NCBI RefSeq assembly: GCF_003143855.1
Contig: NZ_QFRK01000006.1
Location: 120,048 to 184,047, forward strand
Direction of reading: 5' to 3'
From: Streptomyces sp. NWU339
GTDB taxonomy: Bacteria > Actinomycetota > Actinomycetes > Streptomycetales > Streptomycetaceae
DNA length: 64,000 nt
The stretch's first letter is position 1, and each line of letters opens with the position of its first letter. The notes beneath the pieces were generated by a model, which saw only the letters and a program-made list of their open reading frames with translations, searched no databases and was not told the origin of the DNA. The translations under genes and the position numbers were made by a program. Of this stretch, positions 37,013 to 46,038 are shown piece by piece.

Positions 37013-37453
37013 ATGCTGACGCGAATCGACCACATCGGGATCGCCTGCCACGACCTCGACGCGACCGTGGAGTTCTACCGGGCCACGTACGGCTTCGAGG
37101 TGTTCCACTCCGAGGTCAACGAGGAGCAGGGCGTGCGGGAGGCCATGCTCAAGATCAACGAGACCTCGGACGGAGGCGCGTCCTACCTCCAACTGCTCGA
37201 GCCGACCCGGGAGGACTCCACCGTCGCGAAGTGGCTCGCGAAGAACGGGGAGGGGGTCCACCACATCGCCTTCGGCACGGCGGACGTCGACGCCGAGGCC
37301 GCCGCCATCAAGGACAAGGGCGTACGCGTGTTGTACGAAGAGCCCCGGCGCGGCTCCATGGGGTCACGGATCACCTTCCTGCACCCCAAGGACTGCCACG
37401 GCGTACTGACCGAACTGGTCACTTCGGCGCCTGTTGAGTCACCTGAGCACTGA
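37013..37453 (+). CDS. mce: Methylmalonyl-CoA epimerase
   Basis: A 146-residue VOC-fold metalloenzyme that interconverts (R)- and (S)-methylmalonyl-CoA. Metal ligands appear as His in RIDHIGIACHD (near 7), Gln/Glu in YLQLLEP, His in GEGVHHIAFG (near 83) and Glu in GVLTELV (near 132). Its length and both beta-alpha-beta-beta-beta modules are complete. It lies divergent from thiolase-meaB and upstream of scy. A TAGCGC hexamer at 36993 may be its -10 box; no ribosome site is evident. Confidence 0.94.
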   Translation: MLTRIDHIGIACHDLDATVEFYRATYGFEVFHSEVNEEQGVREAMLKINETSDGGASYLQLLEPTREDSTVAKWLAKNGEGVHHIAFGTADVDAEAAAIKDKGVRVLYEEPRRGSMGSRITFLHPKDCHGVLTELVTSAPVESPEH

Positions 37454-37726
37454 CCCACGTACATAAGGGCCGGTAGGGTTGGGTGCGGTCGCCGCTCGAT
37501 CCAGGGCGATCAGGTCCTGCCGTCAAAAAGGTGACGACTGCCTCCATTCGGGTGAACGTCGTCCTTCTTGACAGCAGGATTCACCGGGGTCCGGGTTTCG
37601 GGGGGCGAGCGCGGGGGCAGCAGCGCATGCTCTTCCGCCGATCTGACACCATTCCCCGGGGGCCCCGTTCGGCGGATGGGCGGGGCTCGGCCAGAGTTGC
37701 GACCAGGGGACGGATGGGACCGCGCA

Positions 37727-40700
37727 GTGCGGGGCTACGAGAGCCAGGAGCGAGAGCCGGCGGCTGACGTCGACCACCTCTCTCGGTTCGAAGCCGAGAT
37801 GAAGCGGCTGAAGACCGAGCGGGAAAAGGCGATCCAGCACGCCGATGACCTCGGCTACCAGGTCGAGGTGCTGCGCGCCAAGCTGCACGAGGCGCGGCGC
37901 ACCATCATGTCCCGGCCCGCCTACGAGGGCGGCGACATCGGCTATCAGGCCGAGCAGTTGCTGCGTAACGCGCAGGTGCAGGCCGACCAGCTCCGCGCGG
38001 ACGCCGAGCGTGAGCTGAGCCAGGTGCGGGCGCAGACCCAGCGGATCCTCCAGGAGCACGCCGAGCAGGCGGCCCGGCTCCAGTCGGAGCTGCACCAGGA
38101 GGCCGTGACCCGGCGCCAGCAGCTCGACCAGGAGCTGGCGGAGCGCCGACAGACCGTCGAGTCGCACGTCAACGAGAACGTGGCGTGGGCGGAGCAGGTG
38201 CGGGCCCGCTCCGAGCAGCAGGCCCGCCGGCTGCTCGACGAGTCCCGCGCGGAGGCCGAACAGGCCCTGGCCGCCGCCCGCGCGGAGGCCGAACGGGTGA
38301 CCGCCGAGGCCCGCCAGCGGCTGCGCGGCGAGGCCGAAGCGGCGCGCACGGAGGCCGACCAGACCCTGCGCCGGGCCCGCGCGGACGCCGAGCGGCTGCT
38401 GAACGCCGCCTCCGCGCAGGCGCAGGAGGCCACCGACCACGCCGAGCAGCTGCGGGCGTCGACGGCCAGCGAGTCGGAGTCCGCCCGCCGCGAGGCCCAG
38501 GAGCTCGCCAGGGCGGCCGAACAGCGCATGGCGGACGCCGAGGCGGCGCTGCGCGAGGCCCGTGCCGAGGCGGACAAGGTGCTCGCCGAGGCGAAGGAGG
38601 CCGCGTCGAAGGCGCTCGCCTCCGCCGAGGCCGCCAACGAGACCCGTACCCGTACGGCCAAGGAGCAGGTCGCCCGGCTGGTCGGCGAGGCCACCAAGGA
38701 GGCCGAGTCCACCAAGGCGGACGCCGAGCAGATCGTCGCGGACGCCCGTGCGGAAGCCGAGAAGATCGTCGCGGAGGCCTCCGAGAAGGCCCGCACGATC
38801 ACCGCCGAGGAGAGCGCCACCCAGCTGTCCAAGGCGGCCAAGACCGCCGAGGACGTGCTCAACAAGGCGTCGGAGGACGCCAAGCGGACCACCAGGGCGG
38901 CGGCCGAGGAGGCCGAGCGGATCCGTGGGGAGGCCGAGGCCGAGGCGGACCGGCTGCGGGCCGAGGCGCACGACATCGCCACCCAGCTCAAGGGCGCGGC
39001 GAAGGACGACACCAAGGAGTACCGCGCCAAGACGGTCGAGCTGCAGGAGGAGGCCCGTCGGCTGCGCGGCGAGGCCGAGCACCTGCGTGCCGACGCGGTC
39101 GCCGAGGGCGAGAAGATCCGCGCGGAGGCCCGCAAGGAGGCCGTGGCGCAGATCGAGGAGGCGGCCCGGTCCGCCGAGGAGCTGCTGGCCAAGGCGAAGG
39201 CGGACGCGGACGAGCTGCGTTCCACCGCGCAGACGGACAGCGAGAAGGTCCGCACCGAGGCCATCGAGCGCGCCACGACGCTGCGCCGGCAGGCCGAGGA
39301 GACGCTGGAGCGCACCCGCAAGGAGGCGGAGCAGCACCGCGCGGAGGCCACCGAGCAGGCCGACGCGCTCAAGGAGGACGCCGAGCGGGCCGCGCGCGAG
39401 CTGCACGAGGAGGCCGAGCAGGCCGTCACGGCACGCCGCGCGGAGGCCGCCGAGGAGCTGACCCGGCTGCACACGGAGGCCGAGGAGCGGCTGGCCTCGG
39501 CCGAACAGGCGCTGAGCGAGGCCCGTGAGGAGGCGGGCCGCATCCGCCGGGAGGCCTCGGACGAGGCCGAGCGGCTGCGCGCCGAGGCGGCGGAGCGGGG
39601 TCGCACGCTCCGTGAGCAGGCGGAGGCGGAGGCCGAGCGGCTGCGTACCGAGGCCGCGGCGGACGCGTCGGCGTCCCGCGCGGAGGGCGAGTCGGTCGCC
39701 GTGCGGCTGCGTTCGGAGGCCGCGGCGGAGGCGGAGCGGCTCAAGTCGGAGGCGCAGGACAGCGCCGACCGGATGCGGGCCGAGGCGCTGGCCGCCGCCG
39801 AGCGGCTCGGCACGGAGGCGTCCCAGGCGCTGGCCGGCGCGCAGGAGGAGGCCGCCCGGCGCCGCCGCGAGGCCGAGGAACTGCTGGGCGCGGCCAGGCA
39901 GGAGGCCGACCAGGAGCGCGAGCGGGCCCGGGAGCAGAGCGAGGAACTGCTGGCCGCGGCGCGCACTCGCGTGGAGGAGGCGCAGGCCGAAGCCGTACGG
40001 CTGGTCGAGGAGGCCGACCGTCGTGCCACCGAGATGGTGTCGGCGGCCGAGCAGCACGCGCAGCAGGTCCGGGACTCGGTCGCGGAACTGCACGAACAGG
40101 CGCACGAGGAGATCACCGGGCTGCGCAGCGCCGCCGAGCACGCGGCGGACCGTACCCGGCGCGAGGCCGAGGAGGAGGCGGACCGGGTCCGGGCCGACGC
40201 CTACGCGGAGCGGGAGCGGGCGAGCGAGGACGCGAGCCGGCTGCGGCGCGAGGCGCAGGAGGAGACGGAGGCCGCCAAGTCGCTCGCCGAGCGCACGGTG
40301 TCCGAGGCGATCACCGAGGCGGAGCGGGTCCGTTCGGAGGTCTCCGAGCAGGCCCAGCGGATGCGTACGGAGGCGTCGGACACGGCCGCCGAGGCCGAGC
40401 AGAGCGCCGCGCGCACCCGGGCCGAGGCCCGCCAGGACGCCAACCGGATCCGTTCGGAGGCGGCGACGCAGGCGGACACCCTCATCACCGAGGCGCGGAG
40501 CGAGGCGGAGCGGCTCACCGCGGAGACGATCGCGGAGACCGACCGGCAGCGCGCGGAGTCGGTCGCCAAGGCCGGGAAGCTGATCTCGGACGCGACGGGC
40601 GACGCGGAGCGGCTGCGGGCCGAGGCGTCCCGGACGGTCAACTCGGCGCAGCAGCACGCGGAGCAGGTCCGGGGCGAGACGGAGCGGCTCAAGACCGACG

Positions 40701-41575
40701 CGGAGCAGGAGGCCGAGCGTCTGGTGACCTCGGCGCGCGAGGAGGCCGAGCGCACGCTGGACGAGGCTCGCAAGGACGCCAACAAGCGGCGTTCCGAGGC
40801 GGCCGAGCAGGTGGACACGCTCATCACGGAGACCACCGCCGAGGCGGACAAGCTGCTCACCGAGGCGCAGCAGCAGGCGCAGAAGACCACCGCGGACGCG
40901 GAGGCCCAGGCCGACTCGATGGTGGGCGCGGCCCGCACCGAGGCCGACCGGATCGTCTCCGAGGCGACCGTCGAGGGCAACTCGCGGGTGGAGAAGTCCC
41001 GTACGGACGCGGACGAGTTGCTGGTCGGGGCCCGCCAGGACGCGACCCGGATCCGGGAGCGCGCCGAGGAGCTGCGGGACCGCATCACCGGCGAGATCGA
41101 GGAGCTGCACGAGCGGGCCCGCCGTGAGGCGGCCGAGACGATGAAGTCCACCGGTGACCGCTGCGACGCGCTCGTCAAGGCGGCCGAGGAGCAGCTCGCC
41201 AAGGCCCAGGCGAAGGCCAAGGAGCTCGTGTCCGAGGCCAACTCCGAGGCGGGCAAGGTGCGTATCGCCGCGGTGAAGAAGGCCGAGGGGCTGCTGAAGG
41301 AGGCCGAGCAGAAGAAGGCCGCGCTCATCAAGGAGGCCGAGGAGCTCAAGGCCGAGGCGATCCGCGAGGCACGGGCCACGGTCGAGGAGGGCAAGCGCGA
41401 GCTGGAGGTCCTGGTGCGGCGGCGCGAGGACATCAACGCCGAGATCTCCCGCGTGCAGGACGTCCTGGAGGCGCTGGAGTCGTTCGAGGTTCCGGGCGGT
41501 GGCAAGGACAACGGGGTGAAGGCCGCCGCGGCGGCCGGTCCGCCGGGCCAACGGAGCAAGTCTTCGGACAGTTAG
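37727..41575 (+). CDS. scy: Scy, polar-growth coiled-coil scaffold
   Basis: Very long coiled-coil protein that organises the tip-growth polarisome with DivIVA and FilP in Streptomyces. Start taken at GTG 37727 (GGGA 7 nt upstream); the sequence then begins RGYESQEREPAADVDHLSRF, giving 1282 residues. It is almost continuously helical: heptad-type near the N-terminus and longer-period Ala/Glu/Arg/Asp repeats (EAERLRAEA-like units) through the rest. There is one cysteine (STGDRCDALVK) and a short disordered tail ending KSSDS. The last helix (GKRELEVLVRRREDINAEIS) resembles the C-terminal helix of FilP. The codon pattern makes the opposite strand open over the whole length. FilP follows 234 bp later. 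Confidence 0.93.
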   Translation: MRGYESQEREPAADVDHLSRFEAEMKRLKTEREKAIQHADDLGYQVEVLRAKLHEARRTIMSRPAYEGGDIGYQAEQLLRNAQVQADQLRADAERELSQVRAQTQRILQEHAEQAARLQSELHQEAVTRRQQLDQELAERRQTVESHVNENVAWAEQVRARSEQQARRLLDESRAEAEQALAAARAEAERVTAEARQRLRGEAEAARTEADQTLRRARADAERLLNAASAQAQEATDHAEQLRASTASESESARREAQELARAAEQRMADAEAALREARAEADKVLAEAKEAASKALASAEAANETRTRTAKEQVARLVGEATKEAESTKADAEQIVADARAEAEKIVAEASEKARTITAEESATQLSKAAKTAEDVLNKASEDAKRTTRAAAEEAERIRGEAEAEADRLRAEAHDIATQLKGAAKDDTKEYRAKTVELQEEARRLRGEAEHLRADAVAEGEKIRAEARKEAVAQIEEAARSAEELLAKAKADADELRSTAQTDSEKVRTEAIERATTLRRQAEETLERTRKEAEQHRAEATEQADALKEDAERAARELHEEAEQAVTARRAEAAEELTRLHTEAEERLASAEQALSEAREEAGRIRREASDEAERLRAEAAERGRTLREQAEAEAERLRTEAAADASASRAEGESVAVRLRSEAAAEAERLKSEAQDSADRMRAEALAAAERLGTEASQALAGAQEEAARRRREAEELLGAARQEADQERERAREQSEELLAAARTRVEEAQAEAVRLVEEADRRATEMVSAAEQHAQQVRDSVAELHEQAHEEITGLRSAAEHAADRTRREAEEEADRVRADAYAERERASEDASRLRREAQEETEAAKSLAERTVSEAITEAERVRSEVSEQAQRMRTEASDTAAEAEQSAARTRAEARQDANRIRSEAATQADTLITEARSEAERLTAETIAETDRQRAESVAKAGKLISDATGDAERLRAEASRTVNSAQQHAEQVRGETERLKTDAEQEAERLVTSAREEAERTLDEARKDANKRRSEAAEQVDTLITETTAEADKLLTEAQQQAQKTTADAEAQADSMVGAARTEADRIVSEATVEGNSRVEKSRTDADELLVGARQDATRIRERAEELRDRITGEIEELHERARREAAETMKSTGDRCDALVKAAEEQLAKAQAKAKELVSEANSEAGKVRIAAVKKAEGLLKEAEQKKAALIKEAEELKAEAIREARATVEEGKRELEVLVRRREDINAEISRVQDVLEALESFEVPGGGKDNGVKAAAAAGPPGQRSKSSDS

Positions 41576-41617
41576 GGCGCCGTATAACGAACCGGTCAAG
41601 CTCTTCGACGATGCGGG

Positions 41618-41661
41618 AACCCCCCTGCCGGCATGCCAACTCCCGTGCCGACAAGGGGGTT
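41618..41661. terminator. Possible scy terminator hairpin
   Basis: AACCCCC (41618-41624) pairs with GGGGGTT (41655-41661), and inside, CGGCA pairs with TGCCG, with a loop of about 12 nt. It begins 43 bp after the scy stop. Probably a terminator that leaves filP to its own promoter, which matches the 234-bp gap. Confidence 0.5.
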
Positions 41662-41809
41662 TGAGCATGCACTTGGCAAGCGCTCCGGGTGCCGGCCACT
41701 CAAAAGGGGTGTCATTCTCCGTATCAAACGTGCATCCACTCGATGACACAGCGCTTCGGCGCCTAGGATTCCCCCTATCACCTCACCGGTCTCATTCGAC
41801 AGGAACCCC

Positions 41810-42745
41810 ATGAGCGACACTTCCCCCTACGGCTTCGAGCTTGTGCGGCGTGGATACGACCGCGCTCAGGTGGACGAACGCATCTCCAAGCTCGTCTCCG
41901 ACCGTGACAGCGCTCTCGCCCGCATCACCGCTCTGGAAAAGCGCATCGAGGAGCTCCACCTCGAGACGCAGAACGCCCAGACCCAGGTCACCGACGCCGA
42001 GCCGTCGTACGCGGGTCTCGGCGCGCGCGTGGAGAAGATCCTGCGCCTGGCCGAGGAGGAGGCGAAGGACCTCCGCGAGGAGGCCCGGCGCGCGGCCGAG
42101 CAGCACCGCGAGCTCGCCGAGTCGGCCGCCCAGCAGGTGCGCAACGACGCGGAGTCGTACTCCGCCGAGCGCAAGGCGAAGGCCGAGGACGAGGGCGTCC
42201 GGATCGTCGAGAAGGCCCAGGGCGAGGCCGCCCAGCTGCGGTCGGACGCGCAGAAGGACGCGCAGTCCAAGCGTGAGGAGGCGGACGCCCTCTTCGAGGA
42301 GACCCGCGCGAAGGCCGCGCAGGCCGCCGCCGACTTCGAGACGAACCTCGCCAAGCGCCGCGAGCAGTCCGAGCGCGACCTGGCGTCGCGTCAGGCCAAG
42401 GCCGAGAAGCGGCTCGCCGAGATCGAGCACCGCGCGGAGCAGCTGCGCCTGGAGGCGGAGAAGCTGCGCACCGACGCCGAGCGCCGGGCCCGCCAGACGG
42501 TGGAGACCGCCCAGCGCCAGGCCGAGGACATCGTGGCCGACGCCAACGCCAAGGCTGACCGGATCCGTTCGGAATCCGAGCGGGAGCTGGCCGCGCTGAC
42601 CAACCGCCGCGACTCCATCAACGCCCAGCTGACCAACGTCCGCGAGATGCTGGCGACGCTCACGGGCGCCGCGGTGGCCGCGGCCGGCACGCCGGCCGAG
42701 GACGAGACCGCCTCCCGCGGGGTTCCGGCCCAGCAGACCCGGTAA
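41810..42745 (+). CDS. filP: FilP, intermediate-filament-like coiled-coil protein
   Basis: A 311-residue cytoskeletal protein that forms filaments, supports hyphal stiffness and interacts with DivIVA and Scy at tips. It starts MSDTSPYGFELVRRGYDRAQ, a DivIVA-like N-terminal segment, then a heptad/hendecad rod (about 25-265) rich in Ala/Glu/Arg. The closing helix SERELAALTNRRDSINAQLT shares its pattern with the C-terminus of Scy. A short Thr/Ala/Pro tail follows. Start ATG 41810. A perfect 14-bp-arm hairpin ends the transcript, so filP is probably monocistronic. Confidence 0.94.
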   Translation: MSDTSPYGFELVRRGYDRAQVDERISKLVSDRDSALARITALEKRIEELHLETQNAQTQVTDAEPSYAGLGARVEKILRLAEEEAKDLREEARRAAEQHRELAESAAQQVRNDAESYSAERKAKAEDEGVRIVEKAQGEAAQLRSDAQKDAQSKREEADALFEETRAKAAQAAADFETNLAKRREQSERDLASRQAKAEKRLAEIEHRAEQLRLEAEKLRTDAERRARQTVETAQRQAEDIVADANAKADRIRSESERELAALTNRRDSINAQLTNVREMLATLTGAAVAAAGTPAEDETASRGVPAQQTR

Positions 42746-42791
42746 CCGGCGGTTCCGGTAACCGGCTGGGATACAGCGGCCGAACATAGGT

Positions 42792-42825
42792 GAAGCCCTC
42801 TGCCACGGAGTTGGCAGAGGGCTTC
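42792..42825. terminator. filP terminator
   Basis: GAAGCCCTCTGCCA (42792-42805) and TGGCAGAGGGCTTC (42812-42825) are perfect 14-bp arms with a CGGAGT loop, 46 bp after the filP stop and 10 bp before the -10 box of the next gene. Confidence 0.85.
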
Positions 42826-42846
42826 GTCCCGTTCTAGCGTGGCGGC

Positions 42847-43800
42847 ATGATCGAGATTGAGGGGCTGACCAAGCGGTACGGAGAGAAGGTGGCGGTCAAC
42901 AACCTGACGTTCACCGTCAGACCGGGCATCGTCACGGGGTTCCTCGGTCCCAACGGCGCGGGCAAGTCCACCACCATGCGGATGATGCTGGGCCTGGACC
43001 GGCCCACGGCCGGCGACGTCCGCATCGACGGCCGGCACTACGACCGGCTCAAGGACCCTCTGAAGTACATCGGCGCGCTGCTCGACGCCAAGGCCCTGCA
43101 CGGCGGCCGCAGCGCCTTCAACCATCTGCTGTGCCTCGCCCAGAGCAACGGCATCCCCCGGCAGCGGGTGCACGAGGTACTGGAGACGGTGGGGCTGACG
43201 TCCGTCGCGAGGAAGAAGACCAAGGGGTTCTCGCTCGGCATGGGCCAGCGGCTCGGCATCGCCGGCGCCCTGCTCGGCGATCCGCGCATCCTGATGTTCG
43301 ACGAGCCGGTCAACGGCCTCGACCCCGAGGGCATCCACTGGATCCGCACCCTGATGAAGTCGCTCGCCGCGCAGGGCCGTACGGTCTTCGTCTCCTCCCA
43401 CCTGATGAGCGAGATGGCGCTGACCGCCGACCACCTCATCGTCATCGGGCAGGGCCGGCTGCTCGCCGACACCTCCATGGCCGACTTCATCGAGCACAAC
43501 TCCCGTTCGTACGTCCGGATCCGCTGCCCGCAGCGGGAACGGCTGCTGGACGTGCTGCACGAGGCCGGGGTCACGGTCGTCGAGAGCGGCGGCGGGGTGC
43601 TGGAGGTGGACGGCGCCAAGGCCGAGCAGGTCGGGGAGCTGGCGGCCGCCCACCAACTGGTACTGCACGAACTGAGCCCGCAGCAGGCCTCCCTGGAGGA
43701 GGCGTTCATGCGGCTGACCGCGGAGTCGGTGGAGTACCACGCGCACTCCGGCACGTCCGCGCCCCCGCAGCAGTGGGGCGACGGCTGGAAGAGGGGCTGA
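42847..43800 (+). CDS. ABC transporter ATPase (pair 1)
   Basis: A 317-residue ABC-2-type ATPase. Walker A GPNGAGKST near 42, Q-loop region, signature FSLGMGQRLGIAGALL, Walker B ILMFDEPVNGLDPEG, and H-loop VSSHLMSEMALTADH. The C-terminal ~100 residues form the accessory domain of export-type ATPases. TAGCGT (42835-42840) ends 6 nt before the ATG and there is no ribosome site, so it is probably leaderless. The permease starts 2 bp after its stop. Substrate unknown; lipids, peptides or antibiotics are possible for this family. It lies directly after filP. Confidence 0.93.
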   Translation: MIEIEGLTKRYGEKVAVNNLTFTVRPGIVTGFLGPNGAGKSTTMRMMLGLDRPTAGDVRIDGRHYDRLKDPLKYIGALLDAKALHGGRSAFNHLLCLAQSNGIPRQRVHEVLETVGLTSVARKKTKGFSLGMGQRLGIAGALLGDPRILMFDEPVNGLDPEGIHWIRTLMKSLAAQGRTVFVSSHLMSEMALTADHLIVIGQGRLLADTSMADFIEHNSRSYVRIRCPQRERLLDVLHEAGVTVVESGGGVLEVDGAKAEQVGELAAAHQLVLHELSPQQASLEEAFMRLTAESVEYHAHSGTSAPPQQWGDGWKRG

Positions 43801-43802
43801 GC

Positions 43803-44573
43803 ATGTCGGCGGCACAGGTCGTCCGGTCCGAGTGGACCAAGATCCGGTCGGTGGCGTCCACGGTGTGGACGCTCTCCCTGGCGGTGGTCGTCACCATCGC
43901 GCTCGGCATGCTGATCTCGGCGCTGTCGGCGAACGAGTTCGACAACATGAGCCCGCAGAGCCGGCTCTCCTTCGACCCGACGTTCATCAGCTTCGCCGGG
44001 ACGAGTCTCGGTCAGCTCGCGATGATCGTGTTCGGGGTGCTGGTGGTGTCGAACGAGTACAGCACCGGCATGATCCGCACCTCGCTGGCCGCGGTACCGC
44101 AGCGCGGCGCCTTCCTGGCCGGCAAGCTCGGCGTGGCCACCGCGCTCGCGCTCGTCGTCTCCATGGTCACCAGCTTCGCCGCCTTCTTCCTCGGGCAGGC
44201 GATGCTCGGCGAGCACAAGGCGTCCATCGGGGACGAGGGAGTGCTGCGGGCCGTCATCGGCGGCGGTCTCTACATGACCCTGATCGCGGTGTTCTCGATG
44301 GGCGTCGCCACCATGCTGCGCTCCCCGATGCTGTCGCTGGGCATCCTGATGCCGTTCTTCTTCCTGATCTCCAACATCCTGGCCAACGTCGACGCGACGA
44401 AGAAGGTCGGCCGGTTCCTGCCCGACCAGGCGGGCAGCAGGATCATGCAGGTGGTCACGCCGATCGGCGACGACACCCCGTACGGGCCCTGGGGCGGCCT
44501 CGGCATCATGGCGCTGTGGGTGGTCGCGGCACTCGTCGGCGGATATCTGGTGCTGAGGGGACGCGACGCGTAG
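43803..44573 (+). CDS. ABC-2 permease (pair 1)
   Basis: A 256-residue membrane protein. It starts MSAAQVVRSEWTKIRSVAST, the EWTKIRS signature shared with the second permease, followed by about six helices (for example LAVVVTIALGMLISAL, LAMIVFGVLVVSNEYSTG, ILMPFFFLISNILANV, IMALWVVAALVGGYL). The start ATG at 43803 is chosen because longer readings run out of frame through the ATPase gene. Tight coupling with the ATPase implies an obligate complex. The STGMIRTSLAAVP loop after TM3 is conserved in both pairs. Confidence 0.9.
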   Translation: MSAAQVVRSEWTKIRSVASTVWTLSLAVVVTIALGMLISALSANEFDNMSPQSRLSFDPTFISFAGTSLGQLAMIVFGVLVVSNEYSTGMIRTSLAAVPQRGAFLAGKLGVATALALVVSMVTSFAAFFLGQAMLGEHKASIGDEGVLRAVIGGGLYMTLIAVFSMGVATMLRSPMLSLGILMPFFFLISNILANVDATKKVGRFLPDQAGSRIMQVVTPIGDDTPYGPWGGLGIMALWVVAALVGGYLVLRGRDA

Positions 44574-44754
44574 GGCAGCAGGGCACGGGCCGGGCGAGGA
44601 GGTGCCCCGGCCGGTCCGGAGGCGGGGCGGGGCGGGGCTGGGTTTCCACCGGCTTTACCTCCCCTTGGGTGGAACCGTCAGCGTCTCGATATCCTCCTAA
44701 CTCTTACGGGGGGCGTGTGCCCTCGTTGTCCTGAACCTCTCGATGGGGCGGAGC

Positions 44755-46038
44755 ATGATCGAGGCAGTCGGCCTGACCAAGCGGTATGGCGACAAGACCG
44801 CTGTGTACAACCTTTCCTTCCAGGTGCGTCCCGGCGCCGTCACCGGCTTCCTCGGCCCCAACGGTTCGGGCAAGTCCACGACGATGCGGATGATCCTCGG
44901 TCTGGACAACCCCACCGCGGGCCACGTCACGATCGGCGGCTATCCCTACCGCAGGCTGCCCAACGCCGCCCGGCAGGTCGGCGCGCTGCTGGACGCCAAG
45001 GCCGTGCACGGCGGCCGGTCCGCCCGCAACCACCTGCTGAGCCTGGCCCAGCTGTCCGGCATCCCGGCCCGGCGGGTGGACGAGGTGCTCGGTGTGGTCG
45101 GGCTGCACGAGGTGGCCGGGCGGCGCTCCAAGGGCTTCTCCCTGGGCATGGGCCAGCGGCTCGGCATCGCCGCCGCGCTGCTCGGCGACCCCCAGGTGCT
45201 GCTGTTCGACGAGCCGGTCAACGGCCTCGACCCCGAGGGGATCCTCTGGGTGCGCACCCTGATGAAGTCGCTCGCCGCGGAGGGCCGTACGGTCTTCGTC
45301 TCCTCCCACCTGATGAGCGAGATGGCGCTGACCGCCGACCACCTCATCGTGATCGGCCGGGGACAGCTCCTGTCCGACATGAGTGTGAAGGACTTCATCT
45401 CGGCCAACTCCGCCGACTTCGCGCGGGTGCGCACGCCCGACACCGAGCCGCAGCAGCGCGAGAAGCTGTCCGCCGCGCTCAGCGAGGCCGGCGGCCAGGT
45501 GCTGCCCGAGCAGGACGGCGCGCTGCGGGTGATGGGACTGCCGCTGCCGCGCGTCAGTGACATCGCGCACGACACCGGCGTACGGCTGTGGGAGCTGTCA
45601 CCGCATCAGGCCTCGCTGGAGGAGGCGTACATGCGGATGACGCAGGGAGCGGTCGACTACCGCTCGACCGACGACCAGAAGGCAGGGCTCCAGCAGCCGC
45701 TGCCGCCGGGCGTGCAGCCTCCGGTGCCGGTACCGGGCCAGGGCCAGCCCGGCTGGTACGCCCCGCCGCCGCCCCAGCAGGGCGGCCCGCAGTTCGCGGC
45801 GGCCTCGGGCGCACCGCAGGCTCCCACGGGCCCGTACGGCGCTCCGGGCGCCCCTGGAGCCGCTCCGGGGGCCCCGATGGCCAACCCGTACGCCCAGCCC
45901 GTCCCGCAGCCGCCCGCCGCCGCTCAGCCGGCCCGGGGCACGGCTCCGGCCGCCCCGTCGGCCGCTCCACCGGCCGCCCCGCCCAGCCCGCCCAGCCCGT
46001 CCAGCTCCGACGTGACCAAGCCCGAGGACGCCCGATGA
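44755..46038 (+). CDS. ABC transporter ATPase with Pro/Gly-rich tail (pair 2)
   Basis: A 427-residue ATPase closely related to the pair 1 ATPase; long stretches of the nucleotide-binding domain are near identical (for example VFVSSHLMSEMALTADHLIV). The start is taken at ATG 44755 by analogy with the first copy (MIEAVGLTKRYG); ATG 44743 is an alternative, and neither has a clear ribosome site. Walker A GPNGSGKST, signature FSLGMGQRLGIAAALL, and Walker B VLLFDEPVNGLD are intact. Unlike copy 1, it carries a ~115-residue low-complexity tail (about 310-425) of Pro/Gly/Ala/Gln. Its stop overlaps the permease start (ATGA). Confidence 0.92.
   Translation: MIEAVGLTKRYGDKTAVYNLSFQVRPGAVTGFLGPNGSGKSTTMRMILGLDNPTAGHVTIGGYPYRRLPNAARQVGALLDAKAVHGGRSARNHLLSLAQLSGIPARRVDEVLGVVGLHEVAGRRSKGFSLGMGQRLGIAAALLGDPQVLLFDEPVNGLDPEGILWVRTLMKSLAAEGRTVFVSSHLMSEMALTADHLIVIGRGQLLSDMSVKDFISANSADFARVRTPDTEPQQREKLSAALSEAGGQVLPEQDGALRVMGLPLPRVSDIAHDTGVRLWELSPHQASLEEAYMRMTQGAVDYRSTDDQKAGLQQPLPPGVQPPVPVPGQGQPGWYAPPPPQQGGPQFAAASGAPQAPTGPYGAPGAPGAAPGAPMANPYAQPVPQPPAAAQPARGTAPAAPSAAPPAAPPSPPSPSSSDVTKPEDAR

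Noticed and set aside
37727..41575. Repetitive DNA in scy considered as a CRISPR or tandem-repeat array
   Set aside because: Repeats are coding, imperfect and in frame, explained by coiled-coil periodicity.
37523..41749. A 1408-codon open frame antisense to scy, with an Arg/Leu/Gly-rich product
   Set aside because: It mirrors the GAG/GCC/CGG codon bias of the coiled-coil gene; the product is low complexity, has no ribosome site, and scy itself fits a known protein.
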